A stretch of DNA of 38,352 nt from Salinivirgaceae bacterium. Lineage in GTDB: Bacteria > Bacteroidota > Bacteroidia > Bacteroidales > Salinivirgaceae. The translations under genes and the position numbers were made by a program. Of the stretch, positions 21,368 to 31,811 are shown piece by piece. Below the pieces are notes generated by a model that worked only from the letters and a program-made list of their open reading frames with translations, was not told where the DNA came from and did not search any database. Every line of letters starts with the position of its first letter. Position 1 is the stretch's first letter. The stretch spans positions 1-38,352 of the forward strand of contig PKTE01000069.1 in assembly GCA_002869335.1 (NCBI GenBank), written 5' to 3'.

Positions 21368-22249
21368 TTAGTTAGATTCTAATTGATCCAATAATTGGTT
21401 GATAAATGAATTCATTTTCGAAAAAGCAAACCATTTTTTTCCAAGATCCTTTAATGAAGCCCCTATGTGAAATAAATCTAAACGATCAATTACTACAAAC
21501 CTGTCATGAGAGTTGGTGAATACTTTTATATCAATATTTTCATATTGTTCATTGTATTTTGAAATATCTAATTTAAGCTGACGTGATATTTGTCGAGTAT
21601 AAATAGTTACACTAACTCTCTTTTTTCTTTTCGATAGCATAGTTAAGATGGTATCGTCAATGTAATTATCAATTATAATGATTTCTTTTTTTGCTGAGCG
21701 AATTATATCCGAAATAAATGAGTATGCATCAAATAATTCTCCATTATAAAATATCCCTTGGTTGTTTTGTAGTTTTTTTTGCTCTATTCTGTTGAATATT
21801 TGCTGAAACTTTTTGTCATGCACCGCTAATTGAATTTCGAAATGGTTTAATCGACTTAAAAGAATACTATTACTCATAATAGCTCTTCTCATTTCAACAA
21901 ATGCATCTATAATTTGAATACTAATACTTATTGCAGTTTCACTTTTAAGAACAGAGGATAGCATTGCAACACCTTGTTCGGTAAATACAAATGGAGGACG
22001 TCGTAAACCCATTTTATCATCATTGGATATCACAATTTGTGATTTCCATTCTTCAAACTCTAATGGAGATAATTGAAAACGGAATCTTTCTGGAAATCGT
22101 TTTTCATTTCTTTTTACAGCTTGATTTAAAATTCGTGTTTCAACATTATATAAATGAGCAAGATCTCGGTCTATCATCACAGGTAAATCCCGAAATGTAA
22201 AAATACAACTTGAAATATCTCTGTGAGATAGTTCTCTTTGGTTTTTCAT
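21368..22249 (-). CDS. ORF6N-domain protein with PLD-like C-terminal domain
   Basis: The 293-residue protein begins with an ORF6N DNA-binding domain of phage type (about 15-110: LPVMIDRDLAHLYNVETRILNQAVKRN, FVFTEQGVAMLSSVL). A helical linker follows and then, at about 175-285, a phospholipase-D-like domain: AKKEIIIIDNYIDDTILTML, then SHDRFVVIDRLDLFHIGASLKDLGKKW. The HxK catalytic motif reads HDR here, so nuclease activity is uncertain. Proteins with this architecture are common in Bacteroidota, often as single genes of phage or accessory origin. Role unknown; a DNA-binding regulator or defence-related protein is possible. Confidence 0.8.
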   Translation of the reverse strand: MKNQRELSHRDISSCIFTFRDLPVMIDRDLAHLYNVETRILNQAVKRNEKRFPERFRFQLSPLEFEEWKSQIVISNDDKMGLRRPPFVFTEQGVAMLSSVLKSETAISISIQIIDAFVEMRRAIMSNSILLSRLNHFEIQLAVHDKKFQQIFNRIEQKKLQNNQGIFYNGELFDAYSFISDIIRSAKKEIIIIDNYIDDTILTMLSKRKKRVSVTIYTRQISRQLKLDISKYNEQYENIDIKVFTNSHDRFVVIDRLDLFHIGASLKDLGKKWFAFSKMNSFINQLLDQLESN

Positions 22250-22281
22250 GAGGTATATAATCTGTAAACTTGTTTGTAATA

Positions 22282-22313
22282 CAAATATAGTCTTTTGAAA
22301 TATTATAATTCAA
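22282..22313 (-). promoter_or_regulatory. Promoter of the ORF6N gene
   Basis: The minus strand reads TTG (22313-22311), 21 bases, then TATATTTG (22289-22282), a good match to the Bacteroidota consensus, 33 bases before the start codon. Confidence 0.55.
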
Positions 22314-22353
22314 CATTTACCGTTAATTACCAACGATACCTTATTTTTGCTGT

Positions 22354-25300
22354 ATGCGCAGACATTTTATTCTAATTTGGATTTTTATATTGACTTCTCT
22401 GGCTGTTTTCAGTCAGTATAAGAATCTGCGCGTCAAAAAAATACCAATTGCCGACAGCGTTAGAATTGATTCAATACAAATTATTGAAGGGAGCCTATTT
22501 TTGAGATCAGGCTCTAGAGTTATTTCGGATAAGCTATATAATGTAAATTATAAAACGGGAACACTAACTTTTGGAGCAATTGGTATTGACTCAATTACGG
22601 TAGTTTATCGTGTAATGCATCCATCTATTTCGGAGCCATATTTTCATAAAAGCAAACAATTGTTGGTTACTTCCCCCAGGTACGAAATTCCTAAGGACCC
22701 TAATAAGCGGCGTACGCTTTTCGAAGATTCTGAAATTAGCCGTTCGGGTAGTATTTCCCGTGGGTTTACGGTGGGTAACAATCAGGATGTGACCATGAGC
22801 TCAAGTTTAAACCTGCAACTATCTGGTAAGCTAACGAAAGATTTAAACGTTGTGGCTTCAATTACGGATAATAATATTCCTGTTCAGCCAGAAGGAAACA
22901 CTCAGCAATTGCAGGAGTTTGACAAAATATTTATCCGTGTGTATAATGAAAAGGTTAATCTAACCCTTGGAGATTATTTTTTAGAGCGACCCACAGGTAC
23001 ATTCTTGAATGTAAATAAGAAATTGCAGGGTATTCAGGTTGAAAATCGCATAAAGCTTGGAAAGAAGGATGAAAAGAATAAGAAAAGGAATGAGAATAAG
23101 GCAACTTTTAAAAACAGTGTTTCTGGAGCTGTTTCAAAAGGAAAATATTACAGACAGCAATTGGAGCCTATCGAAGGAAACCAAGGGCCTTACAAATTGC
23201 GTGGTGCGAATAATGAGCGGTTCATCATAATTATTGCAGGTTCAGAAAGGGTTATTATTGATGGTCAGGAGAAAAAGCGCGGACAGCAATATGACTATGT
23301 AATCGATTATAACAGCGCTGAAATCTCATTTAATCCTTCTGTACCGATCAATAACGACATGCGCATTTATGTGGAGTTTGAGTATACCGATAAGAATTAT
23401 ACCCGCTTTTTAGCTGCAGAGTATGCTGAAATTCAACATAAGAACTCCCGTTTTTGGTTTAACGTGGTAAGTGAAAGCGATAGTAAAAATCAGCCCATTG
23501 ATCAGGAATTGGATCAGTCTGAAATCGATGTGCTTTCAAGTATTGGTGATAATACCGATAATGCTGTTGTTCCAAATATTACAGAGCAAGAATTCGACGA
23601 GGATATTGCCTTGTATGCTAAGGCCGATACTTTAATTGGTGGTGTGTTGCTTGAGTACTATTATTTTTCGACCAATCCGGATTCAGCTAAATATCGCCTG
23701 GGGTTTTCTTTGGTGGGAGAAGGAAACGGTAACTATATTCAGTCCACAGCCTTGACAAATGGTAAAATCTATGAATGGGTTGCCCCGGTTAATGGAGAGC
23801 CTCAGGGAAGCTATGAGCCAGTTGTACTTTTGGCTGCTCCACAGTCAAAACAGATGGTAACCGCAGGAGGTGAAATTAAATATGGAACCATGAGTTTCAG
23901 CAGAATAGAAATGGCCTGGTCGCATTTTGATGCAAATACATTCTCGTCACTGGATGCTAATGATGATAATGGCTTAGCCGTAAACTACGAAGGTGTAAAT
24001 GAGCTACTTGGCGATTCTTTAAGTAATTTGAAAGTGGAAACAAAATATCAATTTGTTCATAAAAACTTCTCGCCTTTTGAGCGTTTCAGGTCTGCTGAAT
24101 TTGATCGCGACTGGAATATTTCAAACCTCAATATAGACGCTGATCAGCATGTGGCTGGTCTGCTTTTGAAGTACCAGAATAAGAAAAAAATTAATGTTGG
24201 CATCGGGGCTCAATCATTTGTAGCACCCAATGTATTTAAGGGGGTTAAAGGAGAGGCTAATTATGATGTGTCACTCAAGTTTTTGAATTTAAATGGTATG
24301 GCCAGTTATTTAAAAGCTCAAACAGATAGCCTAGTAAGTGATTTTTTACGAAGTAAATCTTCTTTGGGTATTCCATTTTGGAAACTTGAAGCCGGGTTGC
24401 GGTCCGATTTGGAGGTGAATACTTATAAGGATAACGATCAATTGCTTTATGCTACATCATATCAATATTTCCAGTATGAGGCTTATCTCAAAAACAGGAC
24501 TATTGAAGGTTTAGAGGCAGAGCTTACCGGGATTTATAGAATTGATCATAAAACCTGGAATCAAAAAATGACACCGGAGAAAGAGCGCCGTGGCATTTCC
24601 CTGTCAACATCAATCAATAAAAACAGGAAAAGTACCTGGCGCTTAATAGCCAATTACCGACAAGTGAAAATATTGAATGACTCTCTTATTCAAACCCAAT
24701 TGCCGGATCAACACGTAAGTGGGCGGATTGAAAACCGCAGTGTGTTTTTTAATGGAATTATCCGGTCAAGTATTTTTTACGAAGTTAGTACCGGGCTGGA
24801 AAGTAAAAAGGAATACGCTTATTTGGAAGTTGAGCTTGGGCAGGGTAATTATGTTTGGATCGATCGTAATGAAAACGGGGTTAAAGAATTGAATGAGTTT
24901 GAGATTGCCCAAATAGCATCAGAAGGAAATCATATCCGCATTTATATTCCTACAGATGAATATATTTCAGTTTATTCAAATCAATTTAAGCAAACATTGA
25001 ATATTAATTTCAGGAAATGGTCTGTAAGTAAAAAGTCGTGGCAAAAACTAATGGCACGTTTTTCAGATCAGTTTTCATATTCTGTAAGCCGAAAGATCAC
25101 CGACGATAATTTTGTTACTTATGCTAATCCATTTGGAATAGCCAAAGAGGATACTTCATTGATTTCAACCAATAGTGCATTTCGTAATATGTTTAGCTTT
25201 AACCGTACAAACCCAGTATTTGGTGCCGATTTAATCCTAAATCAATCGCTAAGTAAAAACCTTTTAACTAATGGGTTTGAAGGTCGTGAGATGAAAACTA

Positions 25301-25809
25301 TAGAGTTACAAACGCGCTGGAATATTACACGCAATTTAACGTTCATCAATAAAGGGTCTCTAAGCGATAAATCAAAGACAACAGCATATTTTACAGCCAA
25401 TAATTATATCATCAGAAATTATAAAGCTGAAAACATTTTCCGTATTCAACCCGATGTCAAATACCGATTTGAAATTACTTATAAATACGACGATAAACGT
25501 AATCTAAAAGGTGAAGATGTAGCCATACATCATGATGGGGGTGTTTCTTTCCAATATGCTGCAGCTCAGAGGAGTACGCTTAACACTTCTTTTCATTACA
25601 TTGAGGTAAAATACAACGGAACAGGTAATAATTCCTTGACTTACGAACTTTTAAACGGGCTACAGGAAGGAACCAACTATACTTGGGAGTTGGGATGGAA
25701 TAAGCAACTTTCTAAACATTTCCAGATGAGCATCCAATATAATGGTCGCGCCGGCGATGATACCAATACGATACATATAGCAAGTATGAGGGTGAGGGCG
25801 ATTTTTTAA
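22354..25809 (+). CDS. Large Bacteroidota outer-membrane protein of unknown function
   Basis: The 1151-residue protein has a signal peptide ending AVFSQ. Early regions include SGSISRGFTVGNNQDVTMSS and ITDNNIPVQPEGNTQQLQEFD, followed by IFIRVYNEKVNLTLGDYFL. The rest is rich in alternating polar/aromatic strands and ends in a C-terminal aromatic residue (MRVRAIF), as expected for a beta-barrel inserted by BamA. A loop near residue 840 (DRNENGVKELNEFE) looks like a calcium-binding DxNxNG site. I recognise it as a protein conserved in Bacteroidota but cannot name a function. A SprA relationship is suggested by the early motifs but the protein is much shorter than SprA. Confidence 0.65.
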   Translation: MRRHFILIWIFILTSLAVFSQYKNLRVKKIPIADSVRIDSIQIIEGSLFLRSGSRVISDKLYNVNYKTGTLTFGAIGIDSITVVYRVMHPSISEPYFHKSKQLLVTSPRYEIPKDPNKRRTLFEDSEISRSGSISRGFTVGNNQDVTMSSSLNLQLSGKLTKDLNVVASITDNNIPVQPEGNTQQLQEFDKIFIRVYNEKVNLTLGDYFLERPTGTFLNVNKKLQGIQVENRIKLGKKDEKNKKRNENKATFKNSVSGAVSKGKYYRQQLEPIEGNQGPYKLRGANNERFIIIIAGSERVIIDGQEKKRGQQYDYVIDYNSAEISFNPSVPINNDMRIYVEFEYTDKNYTRFLAAEYAEIQHKNSRFWFNVVSESDSKNQPIDQELDQSEIDVLSSIGDNTDNAVVPNITEQEFDEDIALYAKADTLIGGVLLEYYYFSTNPDSAKYRLGFSLVGEGNGNYIQSTALTNGKIYEWVAPVNGEPQGSYEPVVLLAAPQSKQMVTAGGEIKYGTMSFSRIEMAWSHFDANTFSSLDANDDNGLAVNYEGVNELLGDSLSNLKVETKYQFVHKNFSPFERFRSAEFDRDWNISNLNIDADQHVAGLLLKYQNKKKINVGIGAQSFVAPNVFKGVKGEANYDVSLKFLNLNGMASYLKAQTDSLVSDFLRSKSSLGIPFWKLEAGLRSDLEVNTYKDNDQLLYATSYQYFQYEAYLKNRTIEGLEAELTGIYRIDHKTWNQKMTPEKERRGISLSTSINKNRKSTWRLIANYRQVKILNDSLIQTQLPDQHVSGRIENRSVFFNGIIRSSIFYEVSTGLESKKEYAYLEVELGQGNYVWIDRNENGVKELNEFEIAQIASEGNHIRIYIPTDEYISVYSNQFKQTLNINFRKWSVSKKSWQKLMARFSDQFSYSVSRKITDDNFVTYANPFGIAKEDTSLISTNSAFRNMFSFNRTNPVFGADLILNQSLSKNLLTNGFEGREMKTIELQTRWNITRNLTFINKGSLSDKSKTTAYFTANNYIIRNYKAENIFRIQPDVKYRFEITYKYDDKRNLKGEDVAIHHDGGVSFQYAAAQRSTLNTSFHYIEVKYNGTGNNSLTYELLNGLQEGTNYTWELGWNKQLSKHFQMSIQYNGRAGDDTNTIHIASMRVRAIF

Positions 25810-26050
25810 ATTAAATTCCAAAAGAGAGATTCAGCTTTTAGCATTTGAATATTAGCTATTGGCTTTAAGGACGTTTCCAACTTTATATTTTTGTGCTGAA
25901 AGTCTAATAAAACCCTGTTAACCTGTAATCAGAGACAATCAGTTTATCTATTGATATTTAATATTTATAGGAGTTTTTGAAACCAGAACTGGAATCTATA
26001 ATCTTAACTGATTTAGTAATTAAGAAATCAGCAAAATCCGCGATCTACAA
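25810..26050. other. Intergenic stretch without recognised signals
   Basis: AT-rich sequence between two convergent genes. No open reading frame of note, repeat or promoter pair was found; the minus-strand gene's terminator lies just beyond it. Confidence 0.5.
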
Positions 26051-26052
26051 AA

Positions 26053-26088
26053 GAAAAAATCCCAAAAGCTTTTCAGCCTTTGGGATTT
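26053..26088 (-). terminator. Terminator of the C25 protease gene
   Basis: On the minus strand AAATCCCA (26088-26081) pairs with TGGGATTT (26065-26058), with further pairing of AA with TT inside, followed by a T-rich tract (TTTTTTC). It lies 28 bases after the stop codon. Confidence 0.8.
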
Positions 26089-26115
26089 GAATTCTGTTAT
26101 TTGATTATTGTCCTA

Positions 26116-29100
26116 TTATTGTTTGATAATCTTTGTTTGAATTACATTTTTACCATTTGAGAACTGTAAAATGAACAATCCATTGGCTTCATTCGTAATA
26201 TCAACAACTTCATTTTCTTTGATTAGAACGCGATCAATCATTTTTCCTGTGCTATTGAAAATAACCATCGTTGTTTCGTTTTCTACAGAAACATTGAAAA
26301 TACCATTGGATGGATTTGTGTAAACTTTTATACCAGCCAACATAAGTTCATCAATTGAAACAGCAGTAACAGTGATTTCTTCGTTGTATTCTGCATCTTC
26401 GCAGTAGTTTTTAGAAGCCTTTAGGGTTACAGTGTAAGTTCCTTCTTCGGCATACATGTATACAGGGCTCATTTCTTGTGATGTGCCAGATTCATCTCCA
26501 AAGTCCCACATGTAGCTATCCGCATTTTCAGATAGGTTTGTCATTGTAACTTCCAGACTATCGCGGTTGCATGTAAACATAGCATGTTGAGGCTCAGTAA
26601 TGTTCACCTCCACAACATTACTGGTAACTGGATCAAATCCGGTTGCATTAACCTCGGCTTTATAGAAGGTTTGTGCTGTAATTATTTCTGTCGTGAAGCT
26701 ATTTTGATTAGCTTGTGCAACAGATGACCAGTTGCTACCGTCATCTGATTTATGCCACTGAATTGATTCTCCTGCCCAATTACTGATTGTTATTGTTGTA
26801 GTACCTTCCCCACAAATTACGCCTGGCTCAGCATAGGCAAATCCAGCGTAAATAGATGGTTGTACATTCAATGAATAATCTTCAACTTCACCATAGCTTG
26901 AAGTCCCGCATGGCAGAACATCACCTGAATATAATACTCTTACACGCATTGTAACTAATCCTACATGAGCATTTGTTGGTATTGTAATAGTCGCAACTCC
27001 GTCTTGTTCGCTATAGGCAATATCAATTGTTTCACCTTCATCATCAAAATCGCCATCGTAATTCCAGTCAACCCAACAACCCATTTGGTCGCTATCCCAA
27101 TGCTCACCATTAGTTACTGTTAATGTGTATGATGAATCAGGAGAAACATCAGTGGATAGTTCTGTAAAATCAGTATAACTACTGGCCTCTGATGTGTTGT
27201 CGATATCGCCAATTTGCACTCGCTGTATATATTCGTCAGTTGTGTTGCTACTACCGGCTTCACAATATTCAGGGACAAATCCAATAATAACTTGTTTTGT
27301 CTCTTCGGCAGTATATTGTCCGTCAACACCTGCCGATACCTCTAATAATATATCTACTGGAGTTCCATCTGGTGCAGAACCGGCTGCTGTAACATTGTAA
27401 ACAAGAATTGTCGTGTCTCCAAATGCAAGTACTTCCGGATCTGTTGATCCTTGGTTTATGGTTAGGTATTGGTTTGTAGCACTAATTGTTCCTGCAAGAT
27501 TTGTTACATCCGCATGTCCAATGTTTATAACTTCTATTTTTAAATTAGCAGTTTCTGAAGGATCTAAAATTCCATCGCCATTTCCAGTGTCCTCAATTGT
27601 AAGGTTGCCAATTTTGAGTCCGGGAGCATTTACTATAAATGAATGTGTTGATTCATATACAGCTTTTGAGGCATCTGTAATTTGCACATCAAAGGTAATT
27701 TTGTAACCATCTTCAATTGTGTTTTTTACCGACATTATGAAACTTTCATTTGTTACTGTGATTTCATCTGAATCAAGGTTAATAACTGGAACATCTGTAG
27801 CATTGGTCAGACTTTGAACCATTGTGTCAGCAGTAGTCATCGTAACTGTGATATTTTCTGATAAATCAACTCCAACATTTTTAATAGTTAGGTTAAGATC
27901 AAAAGTTTCACCAAAGTCAACCAGCCCATTATTTTCATCTTCAATTTCAAATCCTGTAACTACATCATATGGTCCTGAGGGGGCAATTACCATTACATCT
28001 TTTGTGTAGCGGAAATAGTTTTGCTTGGTCACAGTTACTAATAATTGTGTTCCAGGATTGGGTAGTTCAGTTAACGTGAGTGTACTTTGACTACCTGTTC
28101 CAATGCCTGTTCCAATAATTATTGTTTCCTCAAGTACATTGTCAAAATAGGTTACGGCAATATGTGCACCTTCATCAGCTGTAATGTTCATACTAAGGTT
28201 TCCAAACACATGTGCCTCGGCAGTGCTTACTGTCAATGCTTGTGGAACTTCTGTATATACATTCAGATAAGCATCTCCATGGTGATGGAAAAGTCTGTAC
28301 GTAACCTGCTTGCTTTCTGTGTTATATGGCCATGATGATTGAAAAAGAAAGATTTTACCTGCAATGTTCCCAAATGCCGGATAAACAAAATCAACTGGAA
28401 ATTCAGTTTCTGTATCAGGCATAAATTCAGGCCAGAAGTTGTCGTATAATCCCCATACATAAACATCATTTACAAATGAATAAGAAACCTCGGTAGCAGC
28501 TATTAATCCTAATGCGCCACTATTTTGATCATTGTACGTGTAACGGTGGAGGGCTTCTGTAAAAGTTGGGTCATCACCTGGGTTGTGGAATGCTCCTGTT
28601 TGACAATTAATAGAGAAAATAAATGGTAATTTGTTATCGACGTTTGTAAGTGAGCTAATATTTGAGTTTGTAAAATCTGGTTCTCCCCATCCGGTATACA
28701 TTCCATGATCGCGGTGCTGCAACATGAACGCACATGAATTAATTGCATTGGCAACATCTGTGGCTGTTCCACCTGTCCAGTTACCCAGTTCACCAGGAGT
28801 GGCAGGTAAATAACCTAATCCTTCAGGGCCAAAATAATCCATTACAACTGAAGTATTGGTTGCACTTGACCAGGGATCGGTAGTTGGATTGCCATCATAA
28901 ACAGCATTGATACGAACGGGTTCTTTACCTAGTTCATTTTTCCAGAATCCACCAATGGTTTCTGAACAAATCTGAAACCAACGTTCTGTTTGCCAGCCTA
29001 ATGCAGTGATTGGGTTGTTGTAGAAATTGGCATCTGTGGGTGGATTCATTTCATAATCCATAAATTTAGAAACCATTACATTTAGTTGCGCTTCATTTTC

Positions 29101-30180
29101 AGCCGCTATACGGGCTGTTGCAATTTCAGGTAAATCATCTCCGTCTACATCAGCATATTGGTTATCAGATGCATAATCGGGGTACATTGATGAAGGGTGT
29201 GTAAAAAATGGAGAAATAATACCGTCAGCACCTGTACTATAATCAGCTAAAAACAATACGGCGTCAACAGGATTACTCCAATTATTATAGGCATTATCAA
29301 TCCAGGCTTCAATTGCCGATACTGTATTTCCACCAATTTCAGTAGTTGTTTTCACCATGGTTGAAATACCTTGTTTTCTTCTAAACTCAGCTATTTCATT
29401 GGCTTTGTTTATAAATACTTCGTCATCAATTGTGATAATTACATAATCAGCCTCGTCTGTTTTGCTACTTTGAGGTGCTTGAATTTCGCTAAATTTAGGA
29501 AGTGAAGCATAATTTATAATACTTGAGCTTAGCATTGATTCCCATGTTGAGCTTCTATATTTTGTGTCTCCAAACTGGCCATTACCGCCTTCAAACATTA
29601 CTTCAAATTTAACATCACGGTATACCTTAAGGGTTTTGGTAACCGGATTATATTGAAATGGTGTTATTCCGAGTGTTACAAAATCTACTCCACGCAATTT
29701 ATGTGGTTTTGAAAGTTGAAATGGATTGCCAGGATAAAAGCGATCTTGTGAATATACTTTTTCGTCTTTTGAGTATTCCAATGGTTTTTCGTCTGTGTCA
29801 AGAGGTATTACAGGTGCTGGAGCTATTTGTACATTGGTGTAGGTTTCTACTTTGTAATCAGTAACCAGTAAGTGAGCTTTTGCACCTTGAGGAATGGCAA
29901 TCATGTGACCGTTCCCAGGCAAGTTTGGTTTTCCTGCATCGTTTGGCAGTAATACTCCTGGCATTAATACCATGTTCATCTCTTCTCCTTTTATATCTTG
30001 TTGTTTTAAGGTGAATTGATGAACTGAGTAATTCAATTCAAGTTTGTCAGATTTTTGAGTTCGGACCGTAAGGCCTTGTTTCCCCCAATTGTCTGAAAAC
30101 GAAATTTTTTGAGCGTGTGAGTTAAACGCAATGGTAGCTATTCCTATTAGTAGGAATAATTTCATAATAGATTTGTTCAT
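26116..30180 (-). CDS. Gingipain-like C25 protease with GEVED, PKD and T9SS sorting domains
   Basis: The 1354-residue secreted protein has a signal peptide (to about residue 24) and a C25 propeptide (about 25-235). The peptidase domain (about 240-600) has the catalytic pair His492 in QHRDHGMYTGWG and Cys526 in FIFSINCQTGAF. CARDB/Ig-like segments follow, then a GEVED domain (WVDWNYDGDFDDEGE, GEVEDYSLNV), a PKD domain (YMWDFGDESG, YAEEGTYTVTLKASK) and a C-terminal T9SS type A domain (VYTNPSNGIFNVSVE ... IIKQ). It is exported by Sec, then through the type IX system, and attached at the surface. Specificity for Arg or Lys cannot be read off. It is monocistronic, with its own terminator. Confidence 0.9.
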   Translation of the reverse strand: MNKSIMKLFLLIGIATIAFNSHAQKISFSDNWGKQGLTVRTQKSDKLELNYSVHQFTLKQQDIKGEEMNMVLMPGVLLPNDAGKPNLPGNGHMIAIPQGAKAHLLVTDYKVETYTNVQIAPAPVIPLDTDEKPLEYSKDEKVYSQDRFYPGNPFQLSKPHKLRGVDFVTLGITPFQYNPVTKTLKVYRDVKFEVMFEGGNGQFGDTKYRSSTWESMLSSSIINYASLPKFSEIQAPQSSKTDEADYVIITIDDEVFINKANEIAEFRRKQGISTMVKTTTEIGGNTVSAIEAWIDNAYNNWSNPVDAVLFLADYSTGADGIISPFFTHPSSMYPDYASDNQYADVDGDDLPEIATARIAAENEAQLNVMVSKFMDYEMNPPTDANFYNNPITALGWQTERWFQICSETIGGFWKNELGKEPVRINAVYDGNPTTDPWSSATNTSVVMDYFGPEGLGYLPATPGELGNWTGGTATDVANAINSCAFMLQHRDHGMYTGWGEPDFTNSNISSLTNVDNKLPFIFSINCQTGAFHNPGDDPTFTEALHRYTYNDQNSGALGLIAATEVSYSFVNDVYVWGLYDNFWPEFMPDTETEFPVDFVYPAFGNIAGKIFLFQSSWPYNTESKQVTYRLFHHHGDAYLNVYTEVPQALTVSTAEAHVFGNLSMNITADEGAHIAVTYFDNVLEETIIIGTGIGTGSQSTLTLTELPNPGTQLLVTVTKQNYFRYTKDVMVIAPSGPYDVVTGFEIEDENNGLVDFGETFDLNLTIKNVGVDLSENITVTMTTADTMVQSLTNATDVPVINLDSDEITVTNESFIMSVKNTIEDGYKITFDVQITDASKAVYESTHSFIVNAPGLKIGNLTIEDTGNGDGILDPSETANLKIEVINIGHADVTNLAGTISATNQYLTINQGSTDPEVLAFGDTTILVYNVTAAGSAPDGTPVDILLEVSAGVDGQYTAEETKQVIIGFVPEYCEAGSSNTTDEYIQRVQIGDIDNTSEASSYTDFTELSTDVSPDSSYTLTVTNGEHWDSDQMGCWVDWNYDGDFDDEGETIDIAYSEQDGVATITIPTNAHVGLVTMRVRVLYSGDVLPCGTSSYGEVEDYSLNVQPSIYAGFAYAEPGVICGEGTTTITISNWAGESIQWHKSDDGSNWSSVAQANQNSFTTEIITAQTFYKAEVNATGFDPVTSNVVEVNITEPQHAMFTCNRDSLEVTMTNLSENADSYMWDFGDESGTSQEMSPVYMYAEEGTYTVTLKASKNYCEDAEYNEEITVTAVSIDELMLAGIKVYTNPSNGIFNVSVENETTMVIFNSTGKMIDRVLIKENEVVDITNEANGLFILQFSNGKNVIQTKIIKQ

Positions 30181-30334
30181 GTTTTAGATTTTGATTTGCA
30201 GTATCATAACGTTTTCAGATGTAAAGATATCATTTAATGTGAAATTTGGAAATGTAGAGGGTAATTAAATTCTCATTGATAGATTATTAGCTCTGTTTTA
30301 ATAAAATTGGTAAGTTCGCATAAAATTAATTTTT

Positions 30335-31663
30335 ATGCAGTGGATAAACCTTCTTAACGCAAACCGTTTCAAACAAGAAACTAAAAATCTTAATCCTGTC
30401 GAAATACGTTCTCAGTTTCAGCGCGATTATGATCGAATTATTTTTGCTCCATCTTTTAGGCGTTTGCAAAATAAAACGCAGGTTTTTCCGCTACCGGGCT
30501 CTGTCTATGTTCACAACCGGTTAACGCATAGCTTGGAAGTGGCAAGTGTTGGTCGTTCCCTGGGAAGAAAAGTGGCCAATTATCTGATGAGCGTTGAAAA
30601 GAATATACCAATTCAATTACTGGAAGAAATTCCTACTATTGTATCCACCGCCTGCCTTTGTCACGACATGGGAAACCCACCTTTTGGACACAGTGGAGAA
30701 GATGCACTTTCAAAGTATTTCAGAGAAGGAGCAGGACAAAAACTTCGTAAAGAGTTTTCTGAACAGCAGTGGTTTGATTTATCATATTTTGAAGGAAATG
30801 CCAATGCGCTGAGACTTATGACGCATCAATTCAGAGGCCGACGTCAGGGTGGATTTGTTAATACATATGCTACGCTTGCCTCTATTATTAAATATCCTTA
30901 CGCATCAACACATAGCGGTGGTGCAAAGTATGGTTTTTTTGAAACAGAAAAAGATTCGTTCAAAGAAATTATGGGTCAAACTGGTCTTCATCAAAAGCCA
31001 GATGGTACCTATTCACGCCACCCATTAGTATTTTTGGTGGAAGCAGCTGATGATATTTCATATGTGTTGATGGACATGGAGGATGCTCATCGGTTAAATA
31101 TCCTCTCATTTGAAGAAATGCTTACCTATTTGTCGCCATTTTATGAGGAGGATGAACTTTTGATGGCTAATTTCAAAAAGGTACAACAGGAAGTATCTGA
31201 TAAAAATGAGATTATTGCATTTTTGCGTGCTTCTATCATCAATAAATTAATTAATGCTTGTGCAGATGTTTTTGTGAGTAATTACGAGGATATTATGAAG
31301 GGTAATTTCACAGATGCGCTATATAAACACATGCCAGATCATTTAATGCAAAATATGAAGGCATGTAAAACCATGAGCGTAAAACGTATTTACAATCACA
31401 GATCAGTGGTGAAAATTCAGTTGGCTGGTTATCATGTGCTTGGGACATTGCTGGAGGAGTTTATAAATGCCATTCAAAATCCGGGAGAGTCTTATAGTCA
31501 GCAGCTAATGTCTTTAATTCCTGCACAGTTTGATGTGCTCAATGGCTCATTGTATGAGAAAACACGCAGCGTATTAGACTTTATTAGCGGGATGACAGAT
31601 ATTTATGCGGTTCAGCTTTTCAGAGATATCCGGGGGATTGATTTTGAACAATGGCCTGTGTAA
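30335..31663 (+). CDS. dgt: dGTP triphosphohydrolase
   Basis: The 442-residue cytoplasmic enzyme hydrolyses dGTP to deoxyguanosine and triphosphate. It has the family opening RDYDRIIFAPSFRRLQNKTQVFPL, the first metal His in HNRLTHSLEVASVGRSLG, and the HD motif CHDMGNPPFGHSGEDAL, with His110-Asp111 as metal ligands. A third signature, VEAADDISYVLMDMEDAH, supplies the last Asp ligand. Length and motif spacing suit the Dgt subgroup found in Bacteroidota. It stands alone between two surface-protein genes; the 148-base gap to the next gene holds no recognised signal. Confidence 0.92.
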   Translation: MQWINLLNANRFKQETKNLNPVEIRSQFQRDYDRIIFAPSFRRLQNKTQVFPLPGSVYVHNRLTHSLEVASVGRSLGRKVANYLMSVEKNIPIQLLEEIPTIVSTACLCHDMGNPPFGHSGEDALSKYFREGAGQKLRKEFSEQQWFDLSYFEGNANALRLMTHQFRGRRQGGFVNTYATLASIIKYPYASTHSGGAKYGFFETEKDSFKEIMGQTGLHQKPDGTYSRHPLVFLVEAADDISYVLMDMEDAHRLNILSFEEMLTYLSPFYEEDELLMANFKKVQQEVSDKNEIIAFLRASIINKLINACADVFVSNYEDIMKGNFTDALYKHMPDHLMQNMKACKTMSVKRIYNHRSVVKIQLAGYHVLGTLLEEFINAIQNPGESYSQQLMSLIPAQFDVLNGSLYEKTRSVLDFISGMTDIYAVQLFRDIRGIDFEQWPV

Positions 31664-31811
31664 TTTGACGATTACATATTAATTACTGATCACAATCGAT
31701 TTCGGTTATTACAATGTAACTTTTTCACTGTTTTTTAGTAAAATCTTCAAGACATTTAAGCGAATAATTTTTATATATTCAGCCTCATTTTGCACTTAAA
31801 TCTCATTAGAA

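Noticed and set aside
22342-22349. A promoter -7 box TATTTTTG for the gene at 22354
   Set aside because: It would place the transcription start at or inside the start codon, and no -33 TTG is present.
30199-30215. A third copy of the 32-bp direct repeat upstream of the C25 protease
   Set aside because: Only about ten bases (TCTGAAAACG, reverse strand) match, within chance for AT-rich DNA.
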